From contig JADNYV010000020.1 in NCBI GenBank assembly GCA_015501055.1, positions 334,109 through 398,108 of the forward strand: a stretch of 64,000 nt of DNA, written 5' to 3'. Origin of the DNA: Mucidula mucida (Eukaryota > Basidiomycota > Agaricomycetes > Agaricales > Physalacriaceae). Of the stretch, positions 35,412 to 46,688 are shown one piece after another. The notes under the pieces were generated by a model, which made no database searches, had not been told where the DNA came from, and saw nothing but the letters and a program-made list of their open reading frames with translations. Made by a program: the position numbers and the translations under genes. The first letter of the stretch is position 1; each line of letters begins with the position of its first letter.

Positions 35412-36873
35412 TCATCGAATTGAGAGTAAGTATTGACATGTTACGGGATTCATGTATTCAGGCAGGCTATAGACGCATTGTAGCCTATATTTTTCAGTAG
35501 TTGATGTCAATTTGGAATTGTACTCAAGTTTAGTCAACTCACCAACATATCTTGCAGCGTCCAAGCTGCACCATCTCGAAGGGAAGGACAAGATATTGCG
35601 GATGAATATATTTGAAGGGAAACCCCGCATCGCGAGCACACGTCATCCAGTTGGTCAAGGTCACGGAAGTAATATCGGGGGGCACCACAGATAATGAGCC
35701 GCGAGAATACAGAAGATGATATATTTCGGCGTCCGATCCACGAATGCGACCAACCGTTTCATCGGAAACGGTTCGAAGAATGTGAACATCAGCACCAATG
35801 TTTCCAACGATGGCGGAAGACATTCAGAAATTAGGTCCCACTGCATCCGCCAGCCACTCAAGACCAGTTCACGAAGATGATCCCAAGCGCCCGGAGGAAT
35901 GACGAGTAGTGGACGTTCATGCTCTAGATTTTTGTAGGAGAGAAACACAGTTCGGAGAGGTGAGGTGAAAGTAGTCTCTAGAGCCCGCATGAGCTCAGAA
36001 TGAAAGACGAGTCCATTCAGTGTGTCGCAAATGAGCGTCTCGAGTGACGCCTGCGTCGCTGTGATCAAGTCACCGAAAAGGGGAGTGTATACCCACATGG
36101 TGGCGAGGATGTGGCGCACGCGAGGAACACAAGTCCAACGCGCGCAATAGCGGGGCAAGCTATGGGAGTCTTTTGGAACCGGAAATATCACGGAAAGATG
36201 AGAGATGTTGGGAGCTGATGCGAGTAGCTCAGTCAACGAGTGATCATCCATATAGTATAGCTCTTCAGAATACAGACTCAGATTGAGGTACCGAATGGAA
36301 TGAAGTGCGGGAGACTGGAGGAGGATACCCATGAATTTACCGTGGTCTTGAGGCGTAGGCGCGTACACAGTGAGGGACAGTAAAGTGTTTGCTGGGAGGA
36401 GTCGGAGCCAGTCGTATAGGTGATGTGGAGTTTGACGCCTTGCAATTCCGGACGCGTCTATAGAAAGGCATCTTATGAGATGACGAGCCGGGTCACTCTC
36501 CATTAGGGTAGGAGACAAACGCTCCATCAGGATGATAGTATCGTAGGAGGGATGGAATGCGATAGAAGAGTATAACGCCCTGTATGCAGATGTAGACCAC
36601 CTCTGGCACGTCAGGGCAGCAGATGCAGCGTCGGACTTAGGGAGAGAGGATAATATTATATCCAGGACGTCGTCGTTGCAAGTCTGCGCGGATGACTGAG
36701 GTGGGGGTGTGAAGAGATTTTGAGACTAGAAGAGAGCCCCCCCCATTAGTAGAAGCCTCATTGGACAGAGAAGTGATACTCACGAATAATTTCGGATACC
36801 TGTAGAACAGTTTTCCTTGAACAGCTGGTGGTGGTGTCGAACGAAATGCCAATGGCCTCCCGAGACCCGGCAT
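35412..36873 (-). CDS. F-box protein with LRR-like region
   Basis: Start MPGLGRPLAFRSTPPPAVQG at 36873. A 58-bp intron then leads to an F-box: DDVLDIILSSLPKSDAASAA followed by LTCQRWSTSAYRALYSSIAF. The body has leucine-rich strands and helices (LYDWLRLLPANTLLSLTVYA, LTELLASAPNISHLSVIF, LRELVLSGWRMQWDLI) typical of mushroom F-box/LRR-like proteins that would recruit substrates to an SCF ubiquitin ligase. After LETLVLMFTFFE (about 35790) the original frame stops at 35661. A second frame continues with conserved-looking sequence (VPPDITSVTLTNWM, FPFKYIHPQYL) and, through another intron, reaches a stop at 35412. One base has probably been lost or gained near 35790. The 3' end is therefore uncertain. 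Confidence 0.65.
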
Positions 36874-38418
36874 GATTATTAGATGGTTGACTTCTTCCCA
36901 CCATCACATGGCCGCGAACGAGTCCAAAACCTGAAGTTGTACGCTTTTCCGGCGCCGCCGTCGACGGGCTCTACTATGCAGTTATTTAGCTCCAAACCAC
37001 ACCCACAAATCACTAGAGCAAGTCTGTCACACAGGTGCTATTTTTATGTCTTGCGAACGCCCTCAAGTCAGGTCACCCGGCGAATACAGGTCGTTCCACA
37101 TTGAGCCTGGGCACTTATCTTCCAGCTGGCCTGACCCCGCCGAATTCTTGATCGGATATTGATGTGGCGCCGCCATCCTGTTGGCTCACTCTTCTTGACC
37201 TCTACTCGGAAGACCGTGTGAATCAATTGAATGGACGTGTTCACGATCGCGTACCGGCTTCCAACGCTATCGCTATTTCCCGGACAGTGGAGCGTGTACA
37301 GTGTATCTGTGCCCGGCCACATATATCTATTCATTTGGGGCCCCACCCCAGGCCCAAGTGCTTGCGCCTCATTCTCGCACAGACTCCAAATCTTAGCATC
37401 CAGTACGCGCCCCAATACCAAATTGTGTCATAGCGCCGAATTATTGTGCTTTCGCTGTAGGTCCGATGCACCTTTAGCCTAGACATCACCTTATCGACGA
37501 ACACGCAGAGCAGTAGCGAGATGTAAGTACTCAGCCTTTCGCTAATGGCTGTGTTTTTTTCACAAAACTAGATTCCTGAAGAGCAAATACTTGGTTGTGG
37601 CTCAGAAGGATTTGACCTAGCGAGCTTGATTGAGAGTGGCGCATAGAGCAACCCTGAGATTGATATTGCGACCCAGAGGGCTGAATGACATATTGCAGGC
37701 GCAAGGCATGTTCGCCACATCGTGTGCATTGACATTAGGTGTCCCCATTAATTTATTAGCCGTGACTTGAAGCTTGAAGGGATGCTATATTGGGTACGTG
37801 AATTGACATGCGGTGATACGCGCAAGTCCTGATAATGAAGCGTAGCATACTTGTGTTTAGCTCGATTACGTTACAGTCCCTGGGCTGTATCGTTCGTTGG
37901 ACTTGTGTACGACGCCACATCCTCGCGGCGCGACACTGAAGTACCAACGGTGCCAGATGCCTGCTCATGTTTGCTGTTGCAGAGTCAAAGCTGGCCTTAT
38001 GGGCACACGTTTCAATTGCCTTTCAAGAAGCCATACAGAAGGAGGTCGATGTGAAAAGAGTACTGCAGGTAAGTAGGTGAGAACGGAGCGGCGTTAAGGT
38101 AGCGTACTTCCGGTGTCTGAGGCACGCATAGCAGAAACGCCCGCCCGACATTGTGCAAGCTACGGGCCGATGTCAAATTCCGCAAAATGGACTGAGAGCG
38201 GTGGAAATAGAGCGGAGATGAAAGCTGTTGATCGTTGTTGCCGTGATAGACGCGCGAGAAAATCAACGACCCTCTGGTCTTACCATCACAATCGCTCTCT
38301 ACACACCTTTCCTTTTCAAAAGTAACTATTAGTGTACCACTAATATCTTATTCTTTGTGAGTCCTGGACGCCAGCTTGGACCTTATAACGGACTCTAATA
38401 TGCATATAGACGATCAAA
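36874..38418. other. Intergenic, no gene recognised
   Basis: 1.5 kb without a convincing gene on either strand. I looked for transposase or reverse transcriptase motifs, tRNAs and terminal repeats and saw none. The last part should be the promoter of the 38.4-kb gene. Confidence 0.4.
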
Positions 38419-39351
38419 ATGGGCCGGGCACTTTACTCTACTTACTACACCTCGCCTGCTACCACCAAAGTCACTGTCGTCGAAGGCAGAGATGCGCCTG
38501 CGAACCCGGTGCGGTCAGAGTCGCCCACGACGGATAGAACTTCCGCGGAAGGCGTTGTGCATACCCATCCTGCCATGACCTGGGACGTGTCGCCATTTGA
38601 CCCAGACTCGGACGAGTTTTTCATTGACGCCGAGTACGAGGCGTTTGTGGACAGCGAGGAGGAAAACGAAGGGCGGGATGAGCCGGAGAGCGTACCGCAA
38701 GAGCCAGTGACCAGACCGACTAGGTCAGCCCGGGGACCGCGTCGGCTACTGGCGGAGACGGCGGCACACCGGAGTCCATATCGGCCAGAGCCACGTCCTG
38801 AAGATCGCAGTGCACAGCAGATTGAAGCGCGGGAGACCCTGATCCGGCGCATGGCCGCCTTGGAGGAGAACCTTCTCGCACGCGAAGACTCTCTTTTCCG
38901 CCATCCCACTGATACATCCACTACCACTCACACAGCCAACAACAACCGCTGGCTCCGTCTCGGCGATCTCCCCATATGGACTAGAGGTACTCCTCCCGCT
39001 AGTGAGAGCGGCGGTGAGACTGAAGAAGATTCCCCCCTCCCTTCACCTCTCCCGCCTCCCCTTTCTCCGCTCGTCACCTCTCCCCCATCATCGGCGCCGA
39101 CCCAGTTCCCCTCCCTCATCTCTTCGCCGCCGTCAAGCTCGGCGCTATTTACGAGCCCGACGCCCTTCAATCCCCACGTCCGGGCTCGTACCTCGAATCC
39201 CGAGACGGATCAGGTGACCTTTGCCAACACCAGGTTGCTATCCTCGTACCGGCGCAGCCTCGATGAACTGCGTTTTGTGCGCAGTGCTCGAGAGAGTGCC
39301 AGTCCTCTTCCCAACGGCGAGGCCCGTGTTAGCCATGCCGTTTTGCCCTAA
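38419..39351 (+). CDS. Hypothetical disordered protein, 310 residues
   Basis: Single uninterrupted frame from MGRALYSTYYTSPATTKVTV to TAA at 39351. It has an acidic centre (DPDSDEFFIDAEYEAFVDSE), a predicted short coiled coil (IEARETLIRRMAALEENLLA) and a long Pro/Ser-rich C-terminal half. No known domain. An antisense open frame of 160 codons over the same DNA is a shadow with unlikely composition. Sudden low complexity makes homology hard to judge by eye. Confidence 0.6.
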   Translation: MGRALYSTYYTSPATTKVTVVEGRDAPANPVRSESPTTDRTSAEGVVHTHPAMTWDVSPFDPDSDEFFIDAEYEAFVDSEEENEGRDEPESVPQEPVTRPTRSARGPRRLLAETAAHRSPYRPEPRPEDRSAQQIEARETLIRRMAALEENLLAREDSLFRHPTDTSTTTHTANNNRWLRLGDLPIWTRGTPPASESGGETEEDSPLPSPLPPPLSPLVTSPPSSAPTQFPSLISSPPSSSALFTSPTPFNPHVRARTSNPETDQVTFANTRLLSSYRRSLDELRFVRSARESASPLPNGEARVSHAVLP

Positions 39352-40038
39352 AAAGTGCCATATTCTCTTCTTCTTCGGTGTTTATGTTTATAGATCCCTT
39401 ATCTCCTTCTTATGCGCTCATTTATCTCTATTCCTTCTATATACCAACTAGGTCCCTTGGCCATCTTGCAATGTACATTCACTGCACTCTATCGTTCTTC
39501 CACCTTGCGTCCCATTCTCTTGTGATCGGTCGATTCAAAGTCTAATTGGGTATGGTGTCTCTCCCTTCACTGCTTTCGATGTCAGGAAAATCTCTTCTGT
39601 TGTTGTAGGCATCCTCTCTGCTTGAGAGTTCTGTGAACTCGATTGGATGCAGAGATTACTTCACAGACTGAGGACGTGACGACGAAACCGTAGAGCTAGC
39701 GGGCTACTATCTGGTTGTGCACTGATTAATGACTTCGAGTTCATAAGAACCTGTGCAAAAGTAGGGACTGTTGGATGGTGCGTGATGAGCACCTTCCTTC
39801 AGAGTGCATGTTCGAGTCTAACCTCAAATTATAGAGAACGCTACGCAACAAATGTACGAGCAGGTGGTGCGTTGCACTGTTACGAAATGGAACCTCCACA
39901 GATTTTCCTAATGGTGCGGGCTGGGTCGCGGTACCCTGATCTTCGTCTTTGGGGGCATCTCGAACGATACATGAGCGCTGGAGGTGTTACAGGATATGAT
40001 AGCATACCTTTTATCGTTGAATATGGTCTCCTTTGCCT
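39352..40038. other. Intergenic; contains 3' flank shared by kinase-like copies A and C
   Basis: From about 39709 the sequence matches 44930 onward (for example ATCTGGTTGTGCACTG and GGTGGTGCGTTGCACT), so the duplicated module extends beyond the coding region of copy A. No other gene seen. Confidence 0.6.
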
Positions 40039-40874
40039 TCAAAAACCGAGAAGCTCCGCAACGAGTCCAAGCTCGCCGCATACCCGTCTGGGCGTGGGCT
40101 TAGTAAAGGGTTGCATTTTGATATCGAGAGATCGACAGAGATGTTGATTATGAGCTCGTGAGAAGTCAACCAAGTTGACACGATGTGTGTCGGGATCGTA
40201 GAGAATGTGGTGTTCCTTTCCTCTGCATAACTGTGCATGCGCGATACCGAGCGCGTGTACACGCTGCACAGCTTCCCCGACAAGTATTCTGCAGCACGAT
40301 ATCAATAGACATGTGGGCAAAAAGGCATTATAGAGACGTACTGCGTTTCTAGCGTGTCCCATTGTGTTCCCTCGACACATTGCCAAGGGAATCCATCGAA
40401 GTACTCCATGATCACACACATAATTTTGCCGCCCCACCTCGTCTTCGCAGCCCAGACACCATAATGGCGTGGCACAACAACTCCCTGGAGATCCTTCAAA
40501 TGCTTCGAGTAGAATATGGCCTCCTGCCACAATTCCTGAGCAGCCAGAGCCTGCAAAGAGACGCGATTTTCATTTTCCATATGGGGGACGACCTTGAACA
40601 AGAACTGCGTGTTCGTAGCCCCGCTGTTTGCACGACAGATGACAGCTCTCGCAGGATCCTGAGCCCATTTCGCTTCAAAGGACATACCCTCCATGATTCG
40701 ATTTGTAGGGTTGAGAGGGCGCGATGTGTAGAGGCCTTGCCCAAGGTCTGGCAACGGCGTGAAAGTGAGCGGGTTCTTGGCATTATCAGTGACTGGCACT
40801 TGCTGAAATATGGCGACGCCTTTGGTGCCGTCGAAGCAGACATGTGGTTCGAGCAAATTGGGAGTCGTGGTCAT
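40039..40874 (-). CDS. Kinase-like protein, copy A (probable pseudokinase)
   Basis: Start MTTTPNLLEPHVCFDGTKGV at 40874. The N-lobe has the beta-3 lysine in FLFKVVPH and an alpha-C helix with Glu in ELWQEAIFYSKHLKDLQG, then VPRHYG and the hinge IMEYFDGFPW. After a 53-bp intron (about 40285-40337) the C-lobe has HALGIAHAQLCRGKEHHILY and NLVDFSRAH. The usual HxDL catalytic Asp is Gln, the following Asn is not conserved, and DFG reads DFS. Predicted role: binding or scaffolding rather than phosphotransfer. A TGG-to-TGA change after LVAELLGF (compare W in copy C) ends it about 20 residues early at 40039. Divergent from copy B. Confidence 0.75.
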
Positions 40875-41147
40875 TGTAGCATGTCAAGAGGCCAGGGTTT
40901 TAATGCGATCCAAGTCATGTCCTCAGGGTTGCTTCGTTCGCCACAGGGAAATATTGCTCTCCTTTCTTAGTGCACGTGTCTGTGTAGCACAGTCTACATT
41001 TTCTAAGTGGCTTCAAGGTAGTCTCGTTGACCCGACTCTCAATGGCCACCATATCGCACGAAGTTCAATGGTAAAACAGCTTTTACGTCGAGGGTTTCAA
41101 TTGGAAATAGCACTCGATCGCGTCGTTGATTGTTGTCCTCCACCACC
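40875..41147. promoter_or_regulatory. Shared divergent promoter of kinase-like copies A and B
   Basis: 273 bp between start codons. Blocks such as GTGTCTGTGTAGCA, TTTTCTA-GTGGCTTCAAGG and GGCCACCATATCGCAC recur between C and D and upstream of orphan copy E, suggesting conserved promoter elements. Confidence 0.6.
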
Positions 41148-42134
41148 ATGTCCACGACCCCGCCAATGGTCGCTATATCCTTTGCAGGCACTGGAATTGC
41201 AAACAACTTTCGGAAGCTGACAGTTCCCGGCGACGATGGCAAAACACCACTTACCTTCACACTGCTACCGGACCTTGGGCAAGGTATCTATACCACAGCA
41301 CCGCTGAATCCTGCGAATAGAATTATGGAGAACACGTCTATGGAGTCGAAATGGCTGCAGGATACCTCCAGAGCCGTCATATGCCGCGGAAACGCCATGA
41401 CGAACAGCGCTCAGTTCGTCATTAAATTTGTTATGCGTATTGAGGGTGGTCCCGGCACCCTGCAAGCTCTCGCCGCGCAAAATCTGTGGGACGAGGCTAT
41501 CTTCTACGCAAAGCACTTGAGAGATCTCCAGGGAAAAGTCGTTCCTCGCCATTACGGCGTCGTCGCGGCGAACACATCATGGGGCGGACGAGTGATTTGC
41601 GCCATCATGGAGTATTTTGACGGTTTGCCCTGGCACTGCATCCAAAGAAGACGTTGGGAAACCTTGGAAAGCCAGTACGTGGGCGTTTCTTTCTGATAAC
41701 GATCATTATATTGACGTCGTCGATCAGGATGCTTGTAGCAGACGCGGTACAGACATTGCACAACTCCGGCATCGAACACGGTCAACTGTGCTCCGGACAA
41801 CAGCACCATATACTCTACGATTATGACACGAAGCGCGTCAATGTGGTCGACTTCTCTAGTGCCTGTCTACACGTCTGTTACCCACCCAAGGTCAAGCTAG
41901 AACCTCTTTTCCACTCAATGCCTTGCGGGACTCTCTGTGGAGAGCTCAGGCTTGTTGGAAATCTTCTTGACTTTTGGAATCCCAAACGCGCAAATGAAAG
42001 GCTAGGTATGTTTTCGCTTAGTCAAGCCTCCGAGCAACGCTCATCTACTACCTTGTCAAGATGTTATGAATGAGAGTGAGAAGGCTGTGAATGCTCAGGC
42101 TGAACCTTCGGTGAAGACATTCGCGGTCATATAA
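41148..42134 (+). CDS. Kinase-like protein, copy B (probable pseudokinase)
   Basis: Start MSTTPPMVAISFAGTGIANN at 41148; a longer frame from 41130 is possible but copies D and F share the 41148 start. The layout is as in copy A: FVIKFVMR (beta-3 Lys), EAIFYAKHLRDLQGKVVPRH, hinge IMEYFDGLPW, then after an intron (41674-41726) IEHGQLCSGQQHHILYDYDT and NVVDFSSA. Gln again replaces the catalytic Asp and DFS replaces DFG. After NERL a second intron (42007-42059) leads to a short tail ending KTFAVI at 42134. It differs from copy D in the C-terminal tail but is very close to copy F up to that point. Confidence 0.75.
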
Positions 42135-42299
42135 GATGTAGTCATCATCTTCTTATGATACTATGAAGGTATTAGAGCACTATGTCGATGCTGAACCAGG
42201 TGACTTCGCATGCTTACTATGCGCCCAAGTGCCCGCACTGTGTGGTGGCTGTGCGCAGGCAAATGCGAACTCGTGAGTATGTATCTATGTGAAGCTATA

Positions 42300-44431
42300 T
42301 TTCACAACATTGTTTCACGGGCAGTAGTCAACCTAAGCCTTCACTACTGGAGTCTTCGTCCATCCTTCGCTCTCTACGTGATCCGAGTATTGGAACAATC
42401 CTCGCCCGTCTCACTCACTCTCGCTGATGAGCACATGCTCTCCTTTTCACCGGTTCCTCCCAATGGAGACGCATTGGACAACGTGTCCACAGTCCTCGAC
42501 TTTGTATCTACTTACCTCTTTGCTGCGTTGCCCTCTCCCCAGGATGTACAATTTGCACACACTCTCCACAAGACGATAACACAAAGCGTGCTCGACAACC
42601 TGTTAATCCCTTCCCTGCCCTTATTGTCCGAACCACTGGCCTCGTATCTAGAGCTCTTGAAGAAGGCAGTCAAGTTTGAAGAGGAAACTGTCGATGAATT
42701 CTCGGCCACGAGCACAGAGAGTGTCTCGTAGCTAACTGGGCCAATGGTATTGATGGGCATTACGAACGACAACGGCGCTTGCTCATATTAGACGCCGCTC
42801 GAGACCTGATCGTCTCTCCTTCCGCAAAGTTCGACACATCTACAGTACAAGTCGAGCAGCAGCCGGAACCGTCTTTACCTACGGTCGTGCCCATCCAGGA
42901 TGACGTATCAGAAAACGACGCTTGGGGTTTGGACGAGAGTCCTGCTGAGACGCTAACCAAAGCAGGTGAAAGCAAGGACACAGCAGCAGACAGTTGGGGC
43001 TTTGATGATGATGTTATGGACATTGATCCTTCACCTCACCAGAATGGAAAAATGGATACAGATCCCAGCGACGCGTGGGGTTGGAACGACGACGAGGCAT
43101 CGCCTACCCAGGATGAGGTTCCGTGGGACGATGATCCATGGGGGGATTCACCGGCGGAGGACGAAAAACCTCCAGTGATTACTTCACCGCCCAAGATAGC
43201 AAATGGGTTGTTCAAGAAGGACAAGAAACATCTGAACGGGCATTCGCCTTCAACATCCTCGCCCACTATACCTTCTCCATCAATATCCTCGCCTTCCGTC
43301 CCGCAGAAACCTCCGGTAAAAGCAAGATAAACGACCACCGAATCTCGCACCTCCCAAGGAGTCATATTTGGTGTCTTCGCAAATGCAGGAGATTCTTGGC
43401 ATGGTAGAGAATGTTCTGAACGAAGGTACACATCTTGCGGAATCTCGCATATTTTCAACTAGCGTCTCGCCGGGACACTGATACTGCTGACTGCACCGTC
43501 GATATTGGATCTTTACCGGACCATGACACCCGGGTGTTTGGCAAGGAGTTGCAGACCTCATTGAACGCACCGATGATGTTTTCTAATAACTGTCTCTATC
43601 TCAGCTCGGAATTGGACAAGGTATAACCAGGTGCCGCAAAAGAACGGTTAAGAGAGGCGCAGCGGCGGCTGAAGGTGTTGGGCGATAGTTGGTACAATGA
43701 TACAATTATGAGTTTTCAGCCTTCTGCGCGGCTTTTTTACTCAGCGTTTGATTGGCAGTTCCGACAAAGAGAGTCTTTGGATAAGATCATTGTAGATGGC
43801 GCCGCAGGCTTTACTATTACTGGTGACCAGGACCGCTATGATGAGTGCGAGGCAGCTTTGAGTTGTGCACTACAAGATATCAGGCAGGCGGCTGCGCAGT
43901 GGAGAGGCGTGCTCACCAAGAGAAAACACTATGCCGCTATCGTAGCTATAACGGAAGCCGTTTTGAGTAGGGTGCTCGACGACATCACGGCCCTGCCCGA
44001 CATACCTGAAGTAGAGTCAAGGCGGCTTAGTGAACTATGTCGGATTTACATGCGCTTGAAGGACTCTTTGTCGAGGATCCCGAAAAGGTTCGCTCATTGC
44101 TCTCTTGCTCGTAGTAACATATTTTTGACGACTGCCGCCCTATCTAAAGTTTCTTTTGTCGTTGCATATGTCCCATCATGGCTGAAGTTTTCATACCTCT
44201 CGGAGCTTTTGGTACGTTCCGTGATCTCCGCATGCTCGCAAGAGCTAACACTCATCGTAGGAAGCATCTATGACAGACTTTCGATATTTATTCGAGGAGG
44301 GGGCGTTGGTGGACTTTGAGATTGACGAGCTTGTCAGACTCGTCCGCGCACTTTTTGCGGACACATCGTTACGGACTGAAACTATCAATAAGCTCTTTGG
44401 TGGACATCCTTTCCAGTCACCTCCCCTTTGA
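42300..44431 (+). pseudogene. Fragment of a ZW10/Dsl1-type tethering-complex gene
   Basis: ZW10 proteins link ER-bound vesicles or kinetochores through the Dsl1/RZZ complex. Recognisable pieces: the middle region (LDNVSTVLDFVSTYLFAALP), an Asp/Trp-rich linker (DAWGWNDDE, PWDDDPWG), LGDSWYNDTIMSFQPSARLF, and the C-terminal region VPSWLKFSYLSELL, then DFEIDELVRLVRALFADTSL, ending FGGHPFQSPPL at 44431. The N-terminal part of the family is absent, and the preceding 200 bp belong to the flank of kinase-like copy B. Frames change near 42418, 43330-43660 and 44055 without introns. It looks like a truncated, decayed copy left beside the kinase-like duplication. Expression is unlikely but untested. 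Confidence 0.6.
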
Positions 44432-44929
44432 TGCGTCCTGCGTATGTATTTTCTATCTACGCCGTATGTGTTGAAATTCGGGCATTTTGTGAGGAGCATC
44501 TCTACGGACTGTTGCACTAGGAACCGCAAGTTGTATCTCTATGACGCACGTTTGGCACGGTGAAGATGAGATGCATAGACACAAACGAAAAATCGGTTCG
44601 TGGGCCGCCGAAGATTTTCCTGCCCTCGCCAGCTCACAATGCCTCGAAGGCAGGTGAGGTACTTAACCATCTGCCTTGTGTTTGCGATTCGACCTAAGGC
44701 GCTGCTGTGGAATTCTGTGGGTAGCTGAAGGATGGATTGGACGTGACTGCCGATTTTGCTTTGTAGCACAGTTGCATATATACGTATGCCTGGCCACTGT
44801 CAACGGTGTTTGACGAGTTCTTCACGCTTATCCGTGCACTTTCGTGAACAGATCGTCGTGATAAACTAGGTACTTGGGTGCGTCTCACTTTTAATTCACC
44901 CTCAATGCCATCGCAGGCAAAGAGGCACC
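44432..44929. other. Intergenic, no gene recognised
   Basis: About 500 bp between the ZW10-like fragment and the flank of kinase-like copy C. Short frames only. Confidence 0.4.
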
Positions 44930-45170
44930 ATCTGGTTGTGCACTGTTCAATGACTGCAAATACATACCAGTCGGCGCAAGAGTATACACCAGATGGGTGG
45001 CGCGTGATGATGACCTGCGAGCACTAAGAAAGCTAAACAAGAAACGGTTGGTGGTGCGTTGCACTACTACCAAATAGTAGTAGGAACATCATGCCACTTC
45101 CACAGATCTTGCTGATGGTGCGGGCTGGGTTGCGGTACCCTGAGCTTCGTCTTCGGGGGTATCTGATACG

Positions 45171-46082
45171 CTACATGAGCGCTGGAGGTGTTATAGGATA
45201 TGACAGCATACCTTTTATCGTTGAATATGGTCTCCTCTGCCTCCAAAAACCGAGAAGATCCGCAACGAGTCCAAGCTCGCCACATATATCCCGTCTGGGC
45301 GTGGGCTTAGTAAAGGGTTGCAGTTTGATATTGAGAGATCGACAGTGATGATGAGTATGAGCTAGTGAGAAGTCGACCAAGTTAACACGATGTGTGTCGG
45401 GATCGTAGAGAATGTGTTGTTCCTTTCCTCTGCATAACTGTGCATGCTCGATGCCGAGCGCGTGTACACGCTGCACAGCTTCCCCGACAAGTATTCTGCC
45501 GGACGATATCAAAAGGCATACAACAGTTGAAGGGACGTCATAGACATACTGCGTTTGTAGTGTATCCCATTGTGTTTCCTCAACACATTGCCAAGGGAAT
45601 CCATCGAAGTACTCCATGATCACACACATAATTTTGCCGCCCCATGTCGTCTTCGCAGCCCAGACACCATAATGGCGTGGCACAACAACTCCCTGGAGAT
45701 CCTTCAAATGCTTCGCGTAGAATATGGCCTCACGCCACAATTCCTGGGCGGCTAGAGCCTGCAACGACACGCGGTTTTCATTTTCCAGATGGGGGACGAC
45801 CTTGAACAAGAACTGCGTGTTTGTAGTCCCACTATTTGCGCGACAGATGACAGCTCTGGCAGGATCCTGAGCCCATTTCGCTTCAAAGGACATACCCTCC
45901 ATGATTCGGTTTGTAGGGTTGAGAGGGCGCGACGTGTAGAGGCCTTGCCCAAGGTCTGGCAATGGCGTGAAGGTGAGCGGGTTTTTGGCATTATCAGTGA
46001 CTGGCACTTGTTGAAATATGGCGACGCCTTTGGTGCCGTTGAAGCAGACATGTGGTTCGAGCAAATTGGGAGTCGTGGTCAT
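45171..46082 (-). CDS. Kinase-like protein, copy C (probable pseudokinase)
   Basis: Nearly identical to copy A: start MTTTPNLLEPHVCFNGTKGV at 46082, FLFKVVPH, ELWREAIFYAKHLKDLQG, IMEYFDGFPW, IEHAQLCRGKEQHILYDPDT and NLVDFSLAH. The C-terminus continues past the point where copy A stops (LVADLLGFWRQRRPYSTIKG) to a stop at 45171. The intron between hinge and C-lobe is 54 bp without an in-frame stop here, so both spliced and unspliced messages would encode full-length protein. The missing catalytic Asp (HAQL) and DFS are as in the other copies. Confidence 0.75.
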   Translation of the reverse strand: MTTTPNLLEPHVCFNGTKGVAIFQQVPVTDNAKNPLTFTPLPDLGQGLYTSRPLNPTNRIMEGMSFEAKWAQDPARAVICRANSGTTNTQFLFKVVPHLENENRVSLQALAAQELWREAIFYAKHLKDLQGVVVPRHYGVWAAKTTWGGKIMCVIMEYFDGFPWQCVEETQWDTLQTQYVYDVPSTVVCLLISSGRILVGEAVQRVHALGIEHAQLCRGKEQHILYDPDTHRVNLVDFSLAHTHHHCRSLNIKLQPFTKPTPRRDICGELGLVADLLGFWRQRRPYSTIKGMLSYPITPPALM

Positions 46083-46124
46083 TGTAGCATGTCAAGAGGC
46101 CAGGATTTTAATGCGATCAAGAGG

Positions 46125-46404
46125 TGGTCGATCGGGAAATCGATTACACCGCGCGTGGTAATCGCGTGCGTTACTGATGGCCGTTGCGCGCCTCGTCTGC
46201 AACTCCTGGTTGACCTCCTTTGAGTGAGTAAATCAACCTTCATTTCAACCAGAAGACACCAAGAAATGTCCGCCGAGCTATGCGTCACTTCCTGATCACT
46301 CCAGAGGCCAAGGACCAGCACCCACCGGTGGTGCCGTTGAGAGCCGCCATCAATCCACGCGAGAGCCACGCGAGGTTTGATGTGAGTCGATTTCCCGATC
46401 GACC
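46125..46404. mobile_element. Short inverted-repeat element (MITE-like) between copies C and D
   Basis: Ends are perfect inverted repeats of 19 bp, TGGTCGATCGGGAAATCGA at 46125 and its complement ending at 46404; the similarity extends a few bases inward. The equivalent intergenic stretch of module 1 runs from ATGCGATCCAAG straight to ATGTCCTCAGGG without this DNA, so it is an insertion. No coding capacity. The target duplication is not clear. Confidence 0.7.
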
Positions 46405-46688
46405 ATGTCCTCAGGGTTGCTTCGTTCGCCACAGTACTTTGTCTACTTCACTGAGTCAAGTCCTTCTGCGCCACATATATCTTCTGAACGCACGTGTCTG
46501 TGTAGCAGTAGTTTACATTTTCTAGGTGGCTTCAAGGAAGGTTTAATTTCCCCTTTTGGAATGATACCGATTTCACGTCCCACGCTCTTTTCAATGGCCA
46601 CGGCCCACCACTTGGCCACCATATCGCACCAAGTTCAAGCTTTAACGTCAATTGGAAAAGCACTCGATCGCGTCGTTGATCTACCACC

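Larger units (their letters stand above)
39709..42250. repeat. Module 1: divergent pair of kinase-like genes A and B
   Basis: Repeats as module 2 at about 44930-47780: same gene order and orientation (minus, plus), the same intergenic elements and a shared 3' flank. Copies A/C and B/D are each other's closest relatives by eye. Confidence 0.8.

Noticed and set aside
36874..38418. Gene-free 1.5 kb, checked as a possible retrotransposon or LTR
   Set aside because: No terminal direct repeats, primer site or reverse transcriptase motifs seen by eye.
38445..38927. 160-codon minus-strand open frame over the disordered 38.4-kb gene
   Set aside because: Fully antisense to a longer plus-strand frame with better composition; it is a by-product of biased codon use.
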